A stretch of 64,000 nt of DNA, taken from Halocaridina rubra (taxonomy: Eukaryota > Arthropoda > Malacostraca > Decapoda > Atyidae). The notes below the pieces were generated by a model. It had not been told where the DNA came from. It made no database searches and saw nothing but the letters and a program-made list of their open reading frames with translations. Shown here piece by piece: positions 25,945 to 39,183 of this stretch (its first letter is position 1; each line of letters begins with the position of its first letter). The position numbers were made by a program, and so were the translations under genes. The stretch lies in assembly GCA_037179515.1 (NCBI GenBank), contig JAXCGZ010022645.1, positions 300,001 through 364,000 of the forward strand. The letters are read 5' to 3'.

Positions 25945-27050
25945 AGTAGTTACCTAATTGTAAGTACCTAATTACGCTTACGGGAAAGAGCCCCAAGCTC
26001 GTAATTTCCTGTCTCCTGATCGGTTTCATTTGTATTTAGTGATACTTATCATACATGTCCTTAAAACTCTGGATTGAGTTATCATTAACTACCTCCTAGC
26101 TTGATGAATTCCAATTATCAACTACTCTAACACTAAAAAAATTGTACTTCCCTGCAACTTGCAATGAAGTTTCTTACATGGCTTCAAGCTATGACCTCTA
26201 GTTCTAGTGCCAGCCATATCAAAATATTGATCCCTATCCACTCTGTCATAACCATGAAGGAATTTAAAAACTGTCATCATACCCCCAATCATTCTTCTAG
26301 TTTTGAGTGATGACAAGTCTAATTCCCTAAGGCTCTCTTCATAACTGAGATTGCTTATTTCTGGCACCAGTTTTGTCACATATCTTTGAACTTTTTCCAG
26401 CTTAACTCAGTGCTTTTTCAAGTGCAGATTCCAAATGAGGGCTGCATACTCAAACTTTGGCCTCAAATAGGTAACATAATTCTGAAAATTTCCTTGTCCA
26501 TGTGCTTGAAGGTTACTCTTACATTTGATAAGAAAGCATATGCTGCCCTTACTATGCCATTTATATGTATTTCTGGAGACAAATCGGCCATAATGTTTAC
26601 TCCTAGATCTCTCTCATTTTCTGTCTCTTGAAGGTCTACTCCTCCCACCGAGTAGTCAAGCTTGGGCCTTCTTGCACTTGCACCCATTCTCATTACTTTA
26701 CATTGAATTTCATTAGCCACTTTTCTGACCACTCATGCAGATTATTTAGATCTTCCTGAAGTTCTCTAGCATTGTTCTCGTTTCTTACTTTCTTCACAAT
26801 CTTTGCATCATCTGCAAACATATTCATGAATGAATTTACAGACTCTGGTAGGTCATTTACATATACAAGGAACAAAAGTGGCCCTAAAACTGAACCCTGT
26901 GGAACTGCACTAGTAACTCTTCTCCATTCAGACAATGAGTGTCTTTCTCTAACCCTCTGTTCCCATCTTTCTAAATATGTTTTTATCCATTTCAAAACCT
27001 TTCCACCTATTCTTGCCATTGCCTGCAGTTTCTTAATAACCCTCCCATGT
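25945..27050 (-). pseudogene. Degenerate CR1-like LINE 3' half (copy H)
   Basis: On the minus strand it runs from the MARIGGKVLKWIKTYLE region of the RT (near 27019) through motif C FADDAKI to the C-terminus, then the 3' UTR and two altered tail repeats near 25948-25972. Frames are broken into 26693-27019, 26463-26732 and 26122-26379. Divergence from the full-length LINE is much greater than in the 32-48 kb copies. Confidence 0.9.
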
Positions 27051-27650
27051 TGGATAGTTGTAAAAAGTCATAGTAGAGTGCAAGGCTTTATTCTACATAT
27101 ATACAACTACAAGCATCTGCACATGAAATAAAGAATGGTTAGAGAATTAGAAGATATAATTACAATTAGAGGGTATACAATGATAAAAAAATGAAGGACT
27201 ACATTAAGAGAATATTATAACAGTCATCCCTACTGACAAGAAAATCACTATATCAAAGCGTATGACAAATAATGGCTTATAGCAATAAGCATATTATAAT
27301 ACAAGAAAGTATACTATAAAAACATTCAAATACTGTCATTTACAAATCTAAGGTATTTGGAGTTCAACGTTGGTGCTCAGATCTATGCAAAGGTACCAGC
27401 ATCTTTTTTTCAGATGATAGTGAAGGACGCTGAGTTCCCTGAGTCATTGGGATGCCCAAAGAATCAGGTCGACTGGCATCATTTGGTTGATTCGTTTCAT
27501 TACTGTTGTATACTTGTCTGTTCACAATATCTAAACTTTCAGCAGTGGAAGAATGAAAATTATCAGTCCTGTGAGTAACATTCTGAATATAATTTGCTGG
27601 AGCCAGGTGTTGAGAATTACAAGTTTTTTGAGTAATATTCTGAAAATCAC
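27051..27650. other. Gene-free stretch
   Basis: AT-rich sequence between a LINE and a Gypsy relic. It could include an eroded LTR of that Gypsy element, but I found no matching repeat. A frame at 27357-27578 has no recognisable domain. Confidence 0.5.
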
Positions 27651-27654
27651 TGGC

Positions 27655-29235
27655 TGCAGATAAGTGTCGAGTTTATACAGTAGTTTCCCTGCCATTAGAG
27701 AAACATAGGAGGCATACCAAGGATTTTCTTTTATGAGTTCTCGCTCTTCAACAATAGGGTCACACTCGGATTCTCTGACATGGCGTTTTTCTAGGACAGG
27801 TCCTTGGGAAGAAAGCCACAGTGGGAGAGAGTATCCGCTGGTTGACTGGCATTGAAAAGCAAACAGGCGCTCATGTGGAGTAGCATTTGTAGCCGTTGAA
27901 AGTAGAGTACAGATTGAATATAGGGCAATCTCTAAAACAAGCTCCTAATAAGAAACAGGTAGTCATTTTTATTTTAGTGCAAGAGCAATAGATTTACAAA
28001 TCACTCCATTGCATCGCTCACACTGACCTTTGCCCTGGGGATTATGCTAGTAGAAATCCTCGGCTGTTGAGAAAATGGCGGACGTCTGCGGACATGAACG
28101 AATCTTCTCTATCAGAATGGATGTATGAATGCATACCAAATATTGCAAACAACTGACTAAGACATCTAATAACAGTCCGTGAGCTCATATCAGGATATGC
28201 AAATGCGAATGGGAACCGAGAAAATTCGTCAATAACAGTCAACTGATACTGATGCTTTGATTAGGATGGCAGTGGTCCTTTAAAATCAATACTAAGTCTT
28301 TCATATGAAACCGTTGCTTTGATCAAATGAGATGATGCAGGTTGATAAAACTGTGGCTTACACTGAGCACAAACTGGACATGAGGAACTTTCTCTTTTAC
28401 TTTCTCCAGAGAAAAAGGAAGGCTTCGCATCCTAACAAAATTCACCATTCATGTAATATCAGGGTAGCAGAGAGAATTGTTTAAATTAAATTTTCTATAC
28501 CACCGCAGAGCAATTCACCCTTGATAATGCATCAGCAGGGATATTATCCTTGCCAGGCAGATATTGAAAGTCAAAATTGTACCAGGCAAGCTAAATTCTC
28601 CACCTCTGTTTTTTTGTCATTTATTATTTTGCCAGATTGCTTTGAGTCCAACATAAAAGCCACTGATTTCTGATCAGTAATAAAAGCAAACTGATGCCCA
28701 GTCAGACAGTGATGCCATTTGTAAAGTGCTTCTACTATTGCAAGTGCCTCCTCTTCTATAGCAGAATGTTTCATTTGGCTACGGCTAAGAGTCCTAGAAA
28801 AGAAGGCCACGGGTCTTTCTGACTGATTCAGAGTGGCTGCCACAGCATGATCAGATGCATCCGTCTCTACCACAAATGGGATAGTTTCATGAATGGATTG
28901 TACTACCAAGTTCTCAATTTCAGTTTTTAATCATTTAAATACCTCCTTAGGAGCTTCAGAGAGTGGAAACGTTTTAGCCTGAATCAAAGGAACAACTTTC
29001 TCAGAGTAGTTTGCTATCCACTGAGAGTAACATGAGAGCATGCCAAGAGCTTGATGCGATGAAGCAATATCATGTGGAATGTGAAAGTCCCTTAATGATC
29101 GAAGACGTTCTGGATCAGGCTTAATCTTCCCATCAGGGATAGTGTAACCCAAGAAATCTACGGATGAAACTGAAAACAAACACTTATCAAGATTAAGCTC
29201 AAACTTATCCTCTTGGCAGCCTCCGTGAATCTTCC
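27655..29235 (-). pseudogene. Ty3/Gypsy pol relic: RT end-RNase H-integrase
   Basis: In minus-strand order: RT C-terminal part (VDFLGYTIPDGKIKPDPERL, 29179-28931), RNase H (VVETDASDHAVAATLNQ, EEEALAIVEAL, FITDQKS; 28909-28571), then integrase. The integrase shows IDFKGPLPS near 28270, TVIDEFSRFPFAFAYPD (28242 leftward), a CERCNG equivalent of the catalytic-E region near 28010, and a C-terminal stretch ATNATPHERLFAFQ to about 27700. This is the normal Gypsy order, unlike the element at 2-12 kb. Several frameshifts and stops are present and no LTRs were found. Confidence 0.87.
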
Positions 29236-30532
29236 TAGGTTAGTATCGTGCTTGTGGTCATCTATCTATCACACACAGTGTCATGAGTTATACCTTGTGT
29301 GTGTTTTTTCTTTGTTTTGTAATACCATAAGTAGTAATGCATCAGCCTACATGTATATATTCGTTTGAGAGACTATATTATAATAATCATTTATTTTGTC
29401 ATTAATTCATAATTTTCTCATGAATAAATGGGATTTGTTTGTAAAGTTAATCTAAATCTTAGGAAATCCTTAATTATGTAAAATATGCTAAAAATATATC
29501 CTTTTATTTTAGAATGTGATGCTCTTCTGGTTTGTTTACAGAACAGATGAGGACTCTCTGAAGACAGCACCAGGTGAGGCCCTATTGTTAGAGACTCGTA
29601 AAATTCGTGTAAATTACGAGCCTCCCATTTTGCCCCTTGGACTAGTGCTTGCAAATTTGTCAAGCAGTGACTGTGTTTCAATATTGTATAAAGTTTTTGG
29701 ATTTTGAACAATCATTATTTCGATATTAAGTGTTGTTTTGTTTTTATGTGTCCAGCAGTTGTGTCTGGAGCTGTAACTCTTTGTCATTTTTGTAAAATTC
29801 ACTTTATTGCCGCCTAATGTAGAGTAAAATTTATCCTTTTTTTTAAGCTGAAAGATTGCTCTCCATTATAATGTTAAGTTTTCTCAATATATTTTTACAT
29901 TTTATCAATGAGTCTTTCATTTAAGCCTGGATTTGTGCAGTGTTCAGTTAAATGTGTGTCATTAACCAGTGGGAGTTCACTACTATTAAGCAAACGTAAC
30001 TCATGCCCTTCCCCTTAAGTACTGTTCAATTTGTCTGTTACATTTAACCATATGCAGTAAGTTTTAGCCCAACTTTACTTGAAGTTGGTTAAGTAAATAT
30101 TATTGTGTACGGTAGCCTGCAAAAACTGAGAGTAGACTATTCATTGACCGGGTGAAGGCAGGCATTCTGGGAATAGCCACCACATATTCTAGTTTTTCTG
30201 GTGATTCGAACTGGATTAGGCTTAGCCTAGTTAGCATACTTTACTACATTTACTGAATGAAATTTGGAATAGGCTACCTTTGGTATTGTTTTTGAACTTT
30301 GATATTAAAACACTGTACATAAATCCATGGCATATTTTTTGTGATATCACTGCTGATGTCGAATTCTTTAGTCCAAGGGAAGGGTCAGATTAGCTATTTG
30401 AATACATGCGTGTGCAATCAAGTGTACCTAGGATATAAATATTTTAATCCTAGTGAATTTAGGTATTAGTATAGTTTGGCCACCTAGCCAAAATCATTGT
30501 GATTTGTATAAGGTAAACATTAATCCAGCAGG
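29236..30532. other. Gene-free stretch before the BEL/Pao gag
   Basis: AT-rich, with no recognised gene. Its right part should include the leader and perhaps the 5' LTR of the BEL/Pao relic that starts at 30533, but the second LTR is not in the window, so I cannot set its edge. Confidence 0.5.
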
Positions 30533-31370
30533 ATGTCTTTACCATCAATCGATGAAAGTAAAGCGTTTGAGCTTTACAAGGTTGTAACCAACGATCTGGC
30601 AGATATGCTCAATTCTATAGAACATGACCTTAAAGCGTCTCCTCCACCATCCTTACGGTCGTTACAGTTTTCAGAAGCAGAACTTACAAAGTTGTATGAG
30701 TCCGTTGATGTACATTGGACAGCTAGTCAAGATGCTATTGATAGTACCCAGCTTAGCCAAGTTTCTAGAGAGCACAGAACTCTGATACGTAATGCCTATG
30801 AAGTGTTCATACAAATTAAGTCAGCTATAGATGATCATTTGTCCTCTGGTAGTCAAGCACAAGCTACAACTAGTCAAGCTCCTAGTCAGACTGTAGTACC
30901 TACTAGACCCATTCCACACCCTAAGTTGCCCGAGATTAAGATTCCTGAATTTGATGGTCAGTTGAGTCAGTGGAATTGTTTTTGGGATTCCTTTTATAGT
31001 TTAATTGATAGTCGTCAAGACATTGAGCCAGTATTGAGATTTAGCATGCTCAGATCTTATTTGAGAGGTAAAGCTTATAGAACCATTGCAGGTCTTCCCA
31101 TAACTAGTGGTAATTACAGTATAGCATTAAGTTTGTTGAGAAAAAGCTTTGCTGACAATGACCTTTTGTTGCAACAATTACATTTAGATTTTATGGACAT
31201 CAAACCCTTGAACATAATATAACTGAGCTGACTGAATTTCAGTTAACATTTCAACGTTTGTTGATGCCAATAGAGGGTGTAACCCAAGTACCTTGTGATG
31301 ACTACCTAGTAAAAGATATAATTGCTAAGAAACTTAGTCCTAAAACTTTGGAGTACCTTTTTAATAAGTA
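30533..31370 (+). pseudogene. gag: BEL/Pao gag, N-terminal and capsid part
   Basis: A 229-residue open frame (30533-31222) with the DUF1759-type block typical of BEL/Pao Gag: LPEIKIPEFDGQLSQW, then FWDSFYSLIDSR and LRGKAYRTIAGLPI. A frameshift follows, and the matching sequence continues in another frame (TELTEFQLTFQRLL, about 31213-31370) to a stop. The upstream region (residues 1-120) is a helical, low-complexity leader. The element is on the plus strand. Confidence 0.85.
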
Positions 31371-31373
31371 CAG

Positions 31374-32312
31374 TTGACTATTACACAATTGAAGGATGAT
31401 ATTGGACACCTTATCAAGGTCATGGAATGTTCTCATATTCTCTCTGATCAGTCTAGGAATAAGCAAGTTTCACATTCTGATGCACATTCCAAAACTAAAG
31501 TAGTAGTTTGTCAGAATTCTAGTACAAATTCTAATCATAGGTTTAGTACAGTACCTAAGCAAGTAGTTGCGTCCCAGACTCAAAATAAGTCTAATTCGTC
31601 ATCTAACAATTTAAGTACTTGGAACAAACCTTGTCTCTTTTGTAAGGATATTCATAATACTAAGTTTTGTTCTAATTACGCAACTCATGAAGCTAGGAAG
31701 AACAGAGTTAGAGAGTTAGAACTATGCTTCGTGTGTATGCAGAAAGGCCATAGAGCCTCACAGTGTAGAGAGACGGCTAAGTGTAGAAATTGTAATGGCA
31801 AACATCATACCTTTCTATGCATGAAACTAAAAATCGTAGTACTGCAGTTACTCAAGTGTCAGTTACATCTAATACCCCAACAGTTATTAATAATGAAGCT
31901 AACCTTATCAGCAACATTCCCACTTATCAAGTAGTAGTGGATGATAAGTTTAGAGTCCTGTCAGGAAGAGCTGACAGTGTCACTAATTCTGTTCAAACAG
32001 ATGTTTAGACTAATAAGGTTCCACTCCCTTCGATAGCACTTCCTACAGCAATAGTTAAGATTTCTGGTGCTGGGGTACGTGAAACAGTTAGGATATTATT
32101 AGATACCGGTGCTCAACAGTCTTTCATTCATTCTGCAGTAGTAAAGCGCCTTAAACTCAATCCAGTGTTTCGTATCTCAATTAAACTGACTTCATTTGGT
32201 AATCAAGCCGAAAACATTTCGTGTGATGTCGTTCGTGTTGTAGTATGCATTGGTACACAACGTATTCTAATTTATGCTGTCGCCTATGATAAGGTTAACA
32301 CTACGTTATATC
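31374..32312 (+). pseudogene. BEL/Pao nucleocapsid and protease part, truncated
   Basis: 31374-31820 encodes Cys-rich knuckles of the BEL/Pao type: CLFCKDIHNTKFC, CFVCMQKGHRASQC and CRNCNGKHHTFLC. A frame change near 31815 leads to a linker with a stop at 32006-32008. In the same frame an aspartic protease domain then begins with LLDTGAQQSFIHSAVVKRL near 32096. Homology stops at about 32312, where minus-strand LINE sequence begins. RT, RNase H and integrase are absent. Confidence 0.85.
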
Positions 32313-34480
32313 GATCGTTATCCACTCTATCATAAACATGAAGGAATTTAAAGACTCAACATATCCCCCCTCAATCTTCTAGCTTCGAGTGATGGTAAGT
32401 CTAATTCCCTCAGCCTCTCATCATAACTGAGATTACGTATTTCTGGCACCAGTTTTGTGGCATGTCTTTGAACTTTTTCAAGCTTAGCTATGTGCTTTTT
32501 CAAGTGCGGATTCCAAAAGGGGGCTGCATATTCGAGTTTTCACCTCACATAGGTTACATAAATATTTCTGATCATTTCCTTGTCCATATACCTGAAGGCT
32601 ACCCTTACATTTGATAAGAAGGCATATGCTGCCCTTTATTGGCCATTTATATGTATTTCTGGAGACAAATATGCCAGTATGTTTACTCCTAGATCTCTCT
32701 CATTTTCTGTCTCTTGAAGTTGTACTCCAGCCACCGAGTAGTCAATCTTGGGACTTCTCGCACTTGTACCCATTCTCATTACCTTACATTTTGAAGTATT
32801 GAATTTCATTAGCCACTTTTCTGACCACTTATGCAGTGGTGCGTGTGTGAGTACCTAATTGTGATTACCTAATTGTGTTTACGGGAAAGAGCCCAAAGCT
32901 CGTATCTTCCCATCTCATGATCAGTTCCGTTTTCTTCTTAGTGATACTTATCATACCTGTCCTTAAAACTATGGATTGAGATAACATTAACTACCTCCTC
33001 GCTTAGCCAATTCCAATTATCAACTACTCTTACACTGAAAAAGTATTTCCCTACATCCTGCAAAGAAGTTTTCTTACGAAGCTTCAAACTATGACCTCTA
33101 GTTCTAGATCCAGCCATATCAAAATATCGATCGTTATCCACTCTATCATAACCATGAAGGAATTTAAAGACTCAACATATCCCCCCTCAATCTTCTAGCT
33201 TCCAGTGATGGTAAGTCTAATTCCCTCAGCCTCTCATCATAACTGAGATTACGTATTTCTGGCACCAGTTTTGTGGCATGTCTTTGAACTTTTTCAAGCT
33301 TAGCTATGTGCTTTTTCAAGTGCGGATTCCAAAAGGGGGCTGCATATTCGAGTTTTCACCTCACATAGGTTACATAAATATTTTTGATCATATCCTTGTC
33401 CATATACCTGAAGGCTACCCTTACATTTGATAAGAAGGCATATGCTGCCCATCCTTGGCTATTTATATGTATTTCTGGAGACAAATATGCCAGTATGTTT
33501 ACTCCTAGATCTCTCTCATTTTCTGTCTCTTGAAGTTGTACTCCAGCCACTGAGTAGTCAATCTTGGGACTTCTTGCACTTGTACCCATTCTCATTACCT
33601 TACATTTTGAAGTACTGAATTTCATTAGCCACTTTTCTGACCTCTTATGCAGTGGTGCGTGTGTGAGTACCTAATTGTGATTACCAAATTGTGCTTACGG
33701 GAAAGAGCCCAATGCTCGTATCTTCCCGTCTCCTTATCGGTTCCATTTTATACTTAGTGATACTTATCATAAATGTCCTTAAAACTATGGATTGAGATAG
33801 CATTAACTACCTCCTCGCTTAGCCAATTCCAATTATCAACTACTCTTACACTGAAAAAGTATTTCCCTACATCCTGCAAAGAAGTTTTCTTACGAAGCTT
33901 CAAACTATGACCTCTACTTCTAGATCCAGCCATATCAAAATATCGATCCTTATCCACTCTATCATAACCATGAAGGAATTTAAAGACTCAACATATCCCC
34001 CCTCAATCTTCTAGCTTCCAGTGATGGTAAGTCTAATTCCCTCAGCCTCTCATCATAACTGAGATTACGTATTTCTGGCACCAGTTTTGTGGCATGTCTT
34101 TGAACTTTTTCAAGCTTAGCTATGTGCTTTTTCAAGTGCGGATTCCAAAAGGGAGCTGCATATTCGAGTTTTCACCTCACATAGGTTACATAAATATTTC
34201 TGATCATTTCCTAGTCCATATACCTGAAGGCTACCCTTACATTTGATAAGAAGGCATATGCTGCCCTTCCTTGGCCATTTATATGTATTTCTGGAGACAA
34301 ATCTGCCAGTATGTTTACTCCTAGATCTCTCTCATTTTCTGTCTCTTGAAGTTGTACTCCAGCCACCGAGTAGTCAATCTTGGGACTTCTTGCACTTGTA
34401 CCCATTCTCATTACCTTACATTTTGAAGTACTGAATTTCATTAGCCACTTTTCTGACCACTTATGCAGTGGTGTGTGTGT
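32313..34480 (-). repeat. Satellite-like array, 816-bp period, made of LINE 3' ends
   Basis: One partial and two whole units (about 32313-32847, 32848-33664, 33665-34480). Each unit, read on the minus strand, runs from the [13 protein letters not shown] region of LINE ORF2 to the 3' tail, and every 5' edge has the same junction CTTATGCAGTGGTG then GTGTGTG. GTACCTAA/TTACCTAA tail marks lie at 32851, 33667 and 34483, exactly 816 apart. The units share private marks (GACTCAACATATCC deletion, TTTTCACCTCACAT), so they were copied from one another, not inserted separately. Coding frames in them are broken. Confidence 0.88.
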
Positions 34481-37400
34481 GATTACCTAATTGTGATTAC
34501 CTAATTGTGTTTACGGGAAAGAGCCCAAAGCTCGTATCTTCCCGTCTCCTTATCGGTTCCATTTTATACTTAGTGATACTTATCATACCTGTCCTTAAAA
34601 CTATGGATTGAGATAGCTTTAACTACCTCCTCGCTTAGCCAATTCCAATTATCAACTACTCTTACACTGAAAAAGTATTTCCCTACATCCTGCAAAGAAG
34701 TTTTCTTACGAAGCTTCAAACTATGACCTCTAGTTCTAGAGCCAGCCACATCAAAATATCGATCCCTATCCACTCTATCATAACCATGAAGGAATTTAAA
34801 GACTCTCACCATATCCCCCCTCACTCTTCTAGCTTCGAGTGATGGTAAGACTAATTACCTCAGCCTCTCATCATAACTGAGATTGCGTATTTCTTGCACC
34901 AGTTTCGTGGCATGTCTTTGAACATCTTCAAGCTTAGCTATGTGCTTTTTCAAGTGTGGATTCCAAAAGGGGGCTGCATATTCGAGTTTTGGCCTCACAT
35001 AGGTTACATAAATATTTCTGAACATATCCTTGTCCATGTGCCTGAAGGCTACCCTTACATTTGATAAGAATGCATATGCTGCCCTTACTATGCCATTTAT
35101 GTGTATTTCTGGAGACAAATCTGCCAGTATGTTTACTCCTAGATCTCTCTCATTTTCTGTCTCTTGAAGATGTACTCCAGCCACCGAGTAGTCAAGCTTG
35201 GGCCTTCTTGCACTTGTACCCATTCTCATTACCTTACATTTTGAAGTATTGAATTTCATTAGCCACTATTCTGACCACTCATGCAGATTATTTAGATCCT
35301 CCTGAAGTTCTCTACCATTGTTCTCGCTTTTTACTCTCTTCGCAATCTTTGCATCATCTGCAAACATATTCATGAATGAATTTACGGACTCTGGTAGGTC
35401 ATTTACATATACAAGGAACAAAAATGGCCCTAAAACTGAACCCTGTGGAACTCCACTAGTAACTCTTCTCCATTCAGACACTGAGTATCTTACTCTAACC
35501 CTCTGTTCCCTTCCTTCTAAGTAAGTTTTTATCCATTCCAAAACATTTCCACCTATTCTAGCCATTGATTGCAGCTTCCTAACAAGTCTCCCATGTGGAA
35601 CAGTGTCAAACGCTTTCTGGAAGTCTAGGAATATGCAATCTGCCCAGCCCTCTCTTTCCTGTAAGATTTGGCTTACCTCATCATAAAATTCTAATAAGTT
35701 TGTTACTGTTGATCTACCTTCTCTGAAGCCATGTTGCCTCACTGACAAAAAGTTGAAGGATTCCAAGTGAAGAGAGATATGTTTCCTTAGTAGTTTCTCC
35801 ATAACTTTGCAAACTATGCTGGTCAAGGAAACTGGTCTATAGTTCAGAGCCGTATCCCTCCTTCCCTTTTTGAAGATAGGTATCACATTTGCTTGTTTCC
35901 AGCATCTTGGAATCTCCCCTGACTCCAGTGACTTTTTAAATATGATACTTAGTGCCACTGATATTGAGTTTGCTCATTTTTTAAGCACATGAGGGGATAT
36001 GTCATCAGGACCTGTAGCTTTATGAACATCTAAATCTATCAGCGCTTTGCATACCTCTGTGGCTGTAAGGTTGATGTTCTCTAATACCGGCCCTTGAGCT
36101 TCTATCACTGCAATCTGAGGGGGTGGGGTATTTTCTACTGTAAATACTGACTGAAACTCCTTGTTCCATTCTTTGCAGATCTCTTCATCCATCTCAGTGA
36201 TGCTTCCATCCGCTCTCTTTAGCCTTAAAACCTGTTTTTTTACCTTCAGTTTTCCTCTGATAAAGCTGTGGAAAAGCTTGGGATTTTCTTTAACCTTCCT
36301 GGTGATGTCCCTCTCATAGTCTCTCTCTGCCTCTCTCCTTTTACTTAGGTAGTCATTTCTTGCTCTTTTGTAGGTTTGCCAGGCATTTATGTTTTTTCTC
36401 CTCCTATACCTTTTCCAGCATTTGTCTCTCCACTCCTTAGCTCTTTTACACCCATTATCGAACCATTTCTCTCTGGCATGAATTATGCCTACTTTGGTGA
36501 CAGGTATGCAGCAATCTACTATCTTCCCATATTTCTCACAAAAGATGTCATACATTTCTTGTACAGATTTGTTGTAAAATAAGGTTCTCCAGTCAATAAC
36601 TGTAAAAAGCTCATTCATTTTGATGTAATCTCCTTTCGGATAGTTCCTCCTCATGTCCTCAGTGCCTCTACTCTCAGGAAGAATATCTTCAATGATATAC
36701 TCCTTCAACAACACACAGTGGTCACTCTTTCCAATCGGTGGTTCATACTAAATTTTTTCAATATCCAACACATTATCTGTGAACACTAGATCAAGTAGTG
36801 ATGGCTCATCCCCACCCCTGGCCCTCGTTGGTTCCATTACATGTTGGTGTAGGAAATTCCCTTGTACGCAATCTAGGAATCTTGCCCCGAATGAGTCCTC
36901 ACCACTGTGTGGGTCAAGATTTATCCAATCTATCTCTTTATGATTAAAATCTCCCATAATCAAAATCCTACATTTTTTCCCGTGCGATGTTAACAACTGA
37001 GTTTATGACTTCAATAGTACCTATATGACTTTCCTCATAAACTTCAAGCCTATTTTGGTTCCTTGGTGGGTTGTATACAACAGTTATTATAATGCTCTCT
37101 GACCCAGTATTTATGCGAGCAACAAGAAATTCCTTGAACTCACTTTCTATAGCCAATTTTATTTCTTCAACTTGAATCCTTTCACTTATGAGCAGTGCTA
37201 TCCCTCCACCAGTCCTCTCAGATCTTTCAACCCTTAGTATTCTGAAGCCCTTAGGAAAAACTGTGACACTGTTTATGTCCTCACTCAACTTAGTCTCTGT
37301 AATTGCTACTATATCTGCCTTACTATTGTGAATCCTATATTTTAATTCTACTGCCTTACCAGCTAATCCATCAGCATTTGAGTAAAACAATCTTAATGAG

Positions 37401-37772
37401 GCCCCATCCCCTGATCTTCCGTCATTATCTTCTTTATCTCCCTTTTGTCTGGAAGAACTCTGAAATGGAAATTTTTCTTCTGTTCTTCATTTCTTTCCTC
37501 ATTTAACCTTCTTGCCTCTTGCAACAAGTTTTTGATCTTTCCCATCTCTTCCTGTGTTCTGTATCATCTAATGAACACTTCTTTGAATTCTTGAAAGTCT
37601 TTTAGACTTTTTTTTTCTCAACAATATTTCTTTACATGTTTCCCCTCTCTCAAAGGTTACTTTTGTTGGTCTCGGCTTTCCTTCCCTCGAATATTTACCT
37701 AGTTGGTGTATGTTTACAATATCCTCAGGACCACAAACTACTCCAAGCTTTCTTATCAGGTCTACAACACTA
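34481..37772 (-). pseudogene. Long CR1-like LINE copy, 5'-truncated in ORF1 (copy F)
   Basis: On the minus strand it contains the ORF1 C-terminus (from VVDLIRKLGVVCG near 37770), endonuclease (37390-36748), the KRARNDYLSKRREA linker, RT (35958-35266) and C-terminus, then the 3' UTR and two tail repeats (34481-34510). Damage seen against the full-length copy: a one-base deletion near 36980, TAG for a Glu codon near 36748, TGA for Cys near 35972, TAG for Lys near 35264 and TAA near 34852. Motifs A (FLDFQKAFD), B and C (FADD) remain. It is young but dead. Confidence 0.92.
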
Positions 37773-38262
37773 ATTGTGATTACATAATTGTCTTTACGGG
37801 AAAGAGCCCAAAGCTCGTGTCTTCCCATCTCCTGATCAGTTCTGTTTTCTTCTTAGTGACACTTATCATACCTGTCCTTAAAACTATGGATTGAGATAAC
37901 ATTAACTACCTCCTCGCTTAGCCAATTCCAATTATCAACTACTCTTACACTGAAAAAGTATTTCCTTACATCCTGCAAAGAAGTTTTCTTACGAAGCTTC
38001 AAACTATGACCTCTAGTTCTAGATCCAGCCATATCAAAATATCGATCGTTATCCACTCTATCATAACCATGAAGGAATTTAAAGACTCAACATATCCTCC
38101 CTCAATATTCTAGCTTCCAGTGATGGTAAGTCTAATTCCCTCAGCCTCTCATCATAACAGAGATTACGTATTTCTGGCACCAATTTTGTGGCATGTCTTT
38201 GAACTTTTTCAAGCTTAGCTATGTGCTTTTTCAAGTGCGGATTCCAAAAGGGGGCTGCATAT
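37773..38262 (-). pseudogene. Short CR1-like LINE 3' fragment
   Basis: Minus-strand copy of the last ~130 codons of ORF2, 3' UTR and an altered tail (GATTACATAATTG), directly abutting the 5' end of copy F. It carries the same GACTCAACATATCC deletion as the 816-bp array, so it belongs to that subfamily. It is truncated at the EYAAPFW region, where the full-length LINE on the other strand begins. Confidence 0.9.
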
Positions 38263-39183
38263 TCGAGTACACCGCGCGTTCAGTGACACACGGAATTGCT
38301 CCTCTTAAAATTTAAACTGTTTCGAGTGACTAAAGTGCTTAGTGGAAAACTTTACCATAATTTCCAAAAATCTGAAATCCTGCAGAGTATTGTGAGTACA
38401 AAAACTAATATTTGTTGTAAGACGAGACTGTTCATATTAAAGGAAAAAAATTGAGAACTTTTTCGTGAGGAAGAGAGAGAAGCTGCCGTCCAGATTCTGC
38501 CTTGAGGGAAATCTAGAAGAGTTGCCAGACGTGGAGCCTCACACCACATTACCTAATTTTTTGTGTAAACTGGGGAAAGCTCTTAAGCCGTTTTACCTGA
38601 TCCTGTGGTTCTATATATTGTTAAAAACAGTATCCTTCCCATTTATATTAACTAGTTAGTTAGTTTGATACACGAAAAAATTGAATAATAAAAGAAAAAA
38701 AATTACCAAATACCCACCTGTCAACAGTACTGAGTTAAGTTGCCAAGTAGTACAGCAGTCCTATTTTCTTCATTTTTTTTGCTTTTCTTTTAGCTTTCTC
38801 GTTTGCTATTTTGTTATTTTGTATATATATTGAGTTAAATGTAAAGTCTAAATCCCGTGATAACATATCTTGGTTAGCAAGTCAGTTTATCAGTTAGGAA
38901 GAATATATAACAGAAACAGGTGGGTGCCACCTCGAACACAAATTCGAATTTTCCTTCAGGTTTGACTTTTGTTTTTCTTTTTCTTTTTATACTTAAATTA
39001 CCATGGTCAAGTTTTTAAGTTAAGATGTGTGTTACCAGAAGGGAGACAAACTGAGTCACTAAATAGCACTTATATGGAGATATACAAATTCTGTGTGAAG
39101 GTAAATTAGAAGTTTTTCTCTTTTCTTTTTTTTTTCCTCTTTCTCGTCTTCTTTCTATATTCTGTGAGAGGGAGAACATAAAA
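38263..39183 (+). promoter_or_regulatory. 5' UTR of the full-length LINE (presumed internal promoter)
   Basis: About 920 bp before ORF1, found nowhere else in the window, as expected if all other copies are 5'-truncated. It contains C/T-rich stretches near 38760-38820 and 39110-39150. LINEs of this kind need a promoter within the 5' UTR; I see no specific TATA or initiator I would name. The exact 5' end is inferred. Confidence 0.5.

Noticed and set aside
29516..29707. Small host gene or exon
   Set aside because: A 63-codon frame overlapped by antisense frames, without domain or splice evidence.
32313..34480. Three independent LINE insertions
   Set aside because: Identical 5' breakpoints and shared private changes point to duplication of one unit instead.
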